Source: a bacterium (lineage in GTDB: Bacteria; Patescibacteriota; Minisyncoccia; Phycocordibacterales; Phycocordibacteraceae). From it: 51,984 bases of DNA. The DNA is taken from contig JAJYHK010000016.1 in assembly GCA_021784815.1 (NCBI GenBank), forward strand, positions 1 to 51,984, given 5' to 3'. Shown here piece by piece: positions 49,001 to 51,984 of the stretch (positions are counted from its first letter, which is position 1; each line of letters starts with the position of its first letter). The translations under genes and the position numbers were made by a program. The notes beneath the pieces are model-generated. The model was not told the origin of the DNA, did not search any database, and saw nothing but the letters and a program-made list of their open reading frames with translations.

Positions 49001-49477
49001 AAGTTCAGCATCACTGCTGACCCTGCCGGCGCGGTTGAGTGGACGCAGTTGACCTTCAACGTCTCGGCTTCGGGCATGAAGGGTGTCTCGGGTCTCTACC
49101 TCACTGATGATTCGACGGGCAACAGCCTCCTCGACTCGACGGTTGGTACGACGACAAGCGGCACGGCGGTGATTAACCTCCTCAACAACAACCCTGCAAC
49201 GCATCCGCAGTACCAGCAGGTTGCCGCAGGTGCAACCAAGACTTACGATCTCTATGGAAACGTAAGTGGCTTCACCACGGGTTCGACGCTCACGATCAGC
49301 CTCGCGTCTGATTCGACGGCGTCGAGCACGAACAATACTGCGGCAGCCATGGCTGCAAGTAACAACGTTGTCTGGTCTGACCGCTCGGCGAATAATCACT
49401 CGATTACGACCCACGACTGGACCAACGGCTATCTCCTCAAGAACTTCAGCAGCTCGGCAGTCAGCTACTCCAAGTAG
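46070..49477 (+). CDS. Candidate major surface/S-layer protein with N-terminal peptidoglycan-binding domain
   Basis: Signal peptide IAAVATGLAMVASIGFAPMANA; DSGADVTCLQKALIANGYAI...YGYFGGQTKKAVIAWQKAAG; Gly/Thr linker; about 900 aa of Thr/Ser/Val-rich beta domains. Confidence 0.88.
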   Translation: MQTVTNKAVAKIAAVATGLAMVASIGFAPMANAATLTSSQIQSILSMLSAFGANSSTIANVQAALTGQPTTGGTTTGGSTSGTTSASCTFTRSLTTGDSGADVTCLQKALIANGYAIPAITAGTASYGYFGGQTKKAVIAWQKAAGVSPAFGYFGPISRAHWNLGGGSTTGTGTGTGTGSGTGTTTGAGLSVSLSATSPSNSVLVAGQAIGDLADFTFTNSSASPVSVTGLTFNRIGVSNDSTMTNVYLYNNGTRIADSAGVSNGQFSWNNTSGLFTVPANGSYTVSVRSDISSATGTAGQQIGVSLVSVATSGTLASNVSFPIMGGYQTISSATLATVSYGGNTTPGATTISPQNDYPVWQNTISVSTNPVKLTSIMFTNLGSIDGQYLTNLRLYVDGVQVGSAVPSMSNSRTVTFDLSANPVLLSTQSHVVKVLANITGGADRTVQFSVQRASDAMFVDSQLNQPVTPEYNGGTFKMVSSGVITMNSVSGTSGVSVSIDPASPNQNIAVGATNVDMANFDMLASGENVKVSDLYVYASTTASGGLQNGKIMVNGVQVGSTKNIGSSVSGDTDFSLGSSLILPAGQTTVVSVYADAKDTSGGNLANNSTVRIWLAAGSSNAQGQSSLNTTNVPGSATSGNLLTVTNSSLLATKYTGYGNQSVVPGAQNAKIGSFTLSAGSTEGVTVNTIGITIPNHSGDLTNLTLKNDATGALLGTVITTPSSSNSFAVNLDIPASQSVTVDVYANVLSNATNGDQITAEVDTTTTGSGDVTGTQATIGSAVSLQTMTVGAGSLTVTTGANNPVSTNYVAGSTMDPVGEFNFAAQNSSYTVQNLAVLVPNNAATSVTSVTLQYTDVNGATQTVSQPLQVVAGDKYATATFSGLTMYVPANDSSNVDVFVGIPTIASGATSGTPISVTLDSGVSDTYFRAVNSAGNQLTSISGNVAAGSSFYVRKSIPTFAVVPTNLTVPASGSPLYKFSITADPAGAVEWTQLTFNVSASGMKGVSGLYLTDDSTGNSLLDSTVGTTTSGTAVINLLNNNPATHPQYQQVAAGATKTYDLYGNVSGFTTGSTLTISLASDSTASSTNNTAAAMAASNNVVWSDRSANNHSITTHDWTNGYLLKNFSSSAVSYSK

Positions 49478-49539
49478 TCTGATTCTCAGCTAGCGAATTC
49501 CTGAGCGATAGCTCCAGCTAGGGGATTGGCCCTAGCAGC

Positions 49540-49567
49540 AAAACCGCCTCGAAAGAGGCGGTTTTGC
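49540..49567 (+). terminator. Rho-independent terminator 1
   Basis: aaaaccgcctc-gaaa-gaggcggtttt. Confidence 0.92.
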
Positions 49568-49579
49568 GTTTTCTTGGTA

Positions 49580-49616
49580 AGCCCCGCAGGCCGGTTACAC
49601 CGGCCTGCGGGGCTTT
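49580..49616 (+). terminator. Rho-independent terminator 2 (tandem)
   Basis: agccccgcaggccgg-ttaca-ccggcctgcggggctt. Confidence 0.88.
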
Positions 49617-49666
49617 ATGTACAGGGTCTCGCCCTCGCTCTCGACCGGTGGTATGCTCAGGGCGAC

Positions 49667-50413
49667 ATGGAAACACTTAAGAAAACAGGCGTTTGGGTGA
49701 GGGGTCTCGTGGTGCTCGCGGCGCTCGCCGCTCTTGCGGCGTGGATCCTCTTCGGGAGCGGGTCGCGGGTTGCGGCGTACCCGATAAACCCGCGCGACCA
49801 TATTGCCTCGTGGACCTTCAAGGGCACGTATACCGGCTATCCGACCTTCGTCGCTAAAGCGAATGCCGATCTTGCGAAGCTGCGCGTCGACATGCGAGAA
49901 AAGAAGTACGACAACTACGACCTCTACATCGGCATGGGAGAGGACTACGATCTCTTGGGCAATGGCCGCGCGGCCTACAACGCGTACAACCACGCAATCG
50001 ATCTCTACCCGAACCAGGGACTCGCGTACACCGACCTGGCGGCACTCATGAGCCAGCTCGGCGCGCGCTATACGGCCGCCGATGCGTATGCGCGCGCCGA
50101 GGCGGTCCAGCCTTCGGTACTGACCTACCATGTAGAGCAGCTCGACTTCCTTACGAACTACTTCGCCACCGACACGCCGCGCGTCAGCGCCGCGTTCGAG
50201 GATGCGAGCAAGCAGTTCGGCGACATTTCGCAGGTGCTCCAGATCGAAGCGCCATGGCTCGCGAGCCTCGGCGAGTACGGCAACGCGATTCAGGCGTACC
50301 AGCGCGCGATCTTGCTCTCGCCGGGTCGCCACGTCTCTGGCATGCAGCGTGCCATTACGCAGCTGAAGGCCAAAGAGGCACAGCAGGCAGCGGCCTCATC
50401 GACCAAAGCATGA
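49667..50413 (+). CDS. Membrane-anchored TPR protein
   Basis: One N-terminal TM; TPR-like repeats LGNGRAAYNAYNHAIDLYPNQGLAYTDLAAL and LGEYGNAIQAYQRAILLSPG. Confidence 0.8.
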   Translation: METLKKTGVWVRGLVVLAALAALAAWILFGSGSRVAAYPINPRDHIASWTFKGTYTGYPTFVAKANADLAKLRVDMREKKYDNYDLYIGMGEDYDLLGNGRAAYNAYNHAIDLYPNQGLAYTDLAALMSQLGARYTAADAYARAEAVQPSVLTYHVEQLDFLTNYFATDTPRVSAAFEDASKQFGDISQVLQIEAPWLASLGEYGNAIQAYQRAILLSPGRHVSGMQRAITQLKAKEAQQAAASSTKA

Positions 50414-51984
50414 CGATACTCAAGCGCATCTTCCCGTGGCTCCTGTTGGCGCCGGTCTTGCTCCCGTTTGCCGTCTTTAATGGCGTCATCTACCCCTACC
50501 TCGTACCCAAGACGCTCTCGTTCTATGCGGTGAGCTTGGCGACGGCAGCGGTATTCCTTGCGCTCGTGACCGGCGGCAAAGCGTTCTACTGGGCGCGCCT
50601 TAAGAAGAAAGAGATGTGGATTCCGGCGGCGCTCCTCGCGGTCGCGTACGTCACGAGCTCGCTCGGGCTCGGGTTCTACCACTCCTTCTGGAGCATCTTC
50701 GATCGCGGCGACGGGCTCCTTATGCTCACCTGCGTGGTTGCTGACTTCTATATGCTGCTCGTCTATGCGGACACGGCATTCTTCAAGAAGATGCTGCGCG
50801 CGGTCGCCGTCGTGGCCTCGCTGGTCGCGCTGTACGGCATTGGCGAGTGGCTCGTGACCGGCGGGCGCATCGGCAGTTTGCTTGGGAACGCCGCGTTCTT
50901 TGCCGGGTACCTCGGCATCGCGCTCTTCGCGACCTTGGCCGCCGCGCGCGGTCTCTCGCAGGGCTGGCGCCGTGCGGCGTACATGGGTGCCGCGCTTCAG
51001 GTGGTGGCGATCGTGCTCACCGCGACGCGCGGCACCATGCTCGCGCTCCTCGTCGCCTTCCTGCTCGTGCTCGTGCATGAGGCAGTGGGTGGTGTAGGGA
51101 AGCGTCGCGCATGGTCGGCCGGTATCCTCGCGGGGCTTGTTGTGGCAGGTGGGCTCTTCTTCGCGCTGCGCACTGAGCTCGCCAAGGTGCCGTTTACGCC
51201 GGTGCAGCGCGTCGCTACGGCATCGTTCTCGTCGCCGGATATCGCGAGCCGCCTGTTTATCTGGAACCACATGCTCGGCGAGATTGCGAAGCGACCACTC
51301 GTCGGCGTGGGTGCCGAGCATATCGACTATCTGTTCAATAAATTTTACAACCCCTCGCAGATCCAGGAGCAGTGGTTCGATCGCTCGCACAACGCCTTCC
51401 TCGACTATGCGGCGCAGTACGGCATCTTCGGATTCCTGCTCTACGTGCTCCTCATCGGCTCGTTCTTTGTGGCGGCGCGCCGCTTCTCGAAGCGGCGCGA
51501 TCGTTGGACCGCGTCGGCGCTTATCCTCCTTGCCACGGTGTATGCGGTGCAAAACTTCTTCGTCTTCGATACGATTACTTCCTTCTGGCTCTTGCTCGCA
51601 CTCCTCGCGGTGGCGCTTGGCGCATCGCTCGAGCATGAGCAGGCGAGCGCGCTCGCGTTCCCCGTCTGGGTGCGCGGGGTAAGTTGGGCAGTCGGCCTCG
51701 GGCTCGTCGCGCTCATTGTCCCGGTCTCGATGCGGCCGGCCATTGCCGCCTACGACCTTGCCCATGCGTACGGCTACCAGCTCTCCGACGTGCAGAAGTC
51801 GATTGCGTACCTGAGTAACGGCTTCTCGCTCGGCACGTACGGCAACCTCGAGTATGGGTACGAAGCGTACGCGATGTACGCCGACGTACAGTCGAAGCAG
51901 CTCTCGGGCGACAAGCTCACCGCCGCCTACCAGGAAGCGGAGGGAATCCTGGCTCAGGAGTTCGCCCGTACGCCCTACGATGCG
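50410..51984 (+). CDS. O-antigen ligase (Wzy/WaaL)-like polytopic membrane protein, truncated by window end
   Basis: Not in the ORF track because no stop is reached. Manual translation from ATG 50410 (ATGA overlap) gives MTILKRIFPWLLLAPVLLPFAVFNGVIYPYL...LTATRGTMLALLVAFLLVLVHEAVG...RLFIWNHMLGEIAKRPLVGVGAEHIDYLFNKF...DRSHNAFLDYAAQYGIFGFLLYVLL. Confidence 0.88.
   Translation, partial: MTILKRIFPWLLLAPVLLPFAVFNGVIYPYLVPKTLSFYAVSLATAAVFLALVTGGKAFYWARLKKKEMWIPAALLAVAYVTSSLGLGFYHSFWSIFDRGDGLLMLTCVVADFYMLLVYADTAFFKKMLRAVAVVASLVALYGIGEWLVTGGRIGSLLGNAAFFAGYLGIALFATLAAARGLSQGWRRAAYMGAALQVVAIVLTATRGTMLALLVAFLLVLVHEAVGGVGKRRAWSAGILAGLVVAGGLFFALRTELAKVPFTPVQRVATASFSSPDIASRLFIWNHMLGEIAKRPLVGVGAEHIDYLFNKFYNPSQIQEQWFDRSHNAFLDYAAQYGIFGFLLYVLLIGSFFVAARRFSKRRDRWTASALILLATVYAVQNFFVFDTITSFWLLLALLAVALGASLEHEQASALAFPVWVRGVSWAVGLGLVALIVPVSMRPAIAAYDLAHAYGYQLSDVQKSIAYLSNGFSLGTYGNLEYGYEAYAMYADVQSKQLSGDKLTAAYQEAEGILAQEFARTPYDA

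Noticed and set aside
48053-51765. Long minus-strand ORFs (453 aa at 48053-49414; 491 aa at 50290-51765)
   Set aside because: Arg/Glu-rich shadow translations opposite the surface-protein gene and the O-antigen-ligase-like gene.
1-51984. Alternative genetic code (UGA as Gly, as in some CPR groups)
   Set aside because: Conserved genes such as metG, tmk-neighbour operons and the sigma factor end at TGA in the expected places; no in-frame TGA was needed to complete any protein.

Overview
This is a gene-dense, GC-rich bacterial chromosome segment. Gene content suggests a Candidate Phyla Radiation / Parcubacteria-like genome: peptidoglycan-binding-module surface proteins, no rplA after rplK, no rplI after rpsR, a divergent EF-P and a ThyX route. 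The taxonomy is inference. About 1-8.6 kb is an accessory island: type III restriction subunit 3' end, IS256-family transposase, XRE regulator, a minus-strand operon with a ParB-N/DNA methyltransferase fusion, a second methyltransferase and a TerS-like HTH protein, a serine-recombinase remnant, repeats and a lone CysH-like gene. The rest is mostly housekeeping: four tRNAs, rplS, secE-nusG-rplK, a dTMP-synthesis neighbourhood (dCMP deaminase, thyX, tmk, dut, glyA), argS, ileS, recO, glyS, metG, tatD, rpsF-ssb-rpsR, efp, an ECF-like sigma factor, recA and ftsK, plus large surface proteins and an O-antigen-ligase-like protein running off the 3' end. The most striking observation is a complete histidine-phosphatase (phosphoglycerate-mutase-like) domain, with all its catalytic motifs, inserted in frame inside an otherwise intact isoleucyl-tRNA synthetase. 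Other notable points are an EF-P whose canonical PGKG tip loop is replaced, non-canonical thymidylate kinase motifs, a 24-bp-arm near-perfect palindrome before ileS, a long structured leader before a candidate S-layer gene, and an N-terminal module shared by two giant surface proteins. All family assignments come from reading motifs by eye; no database search was run.
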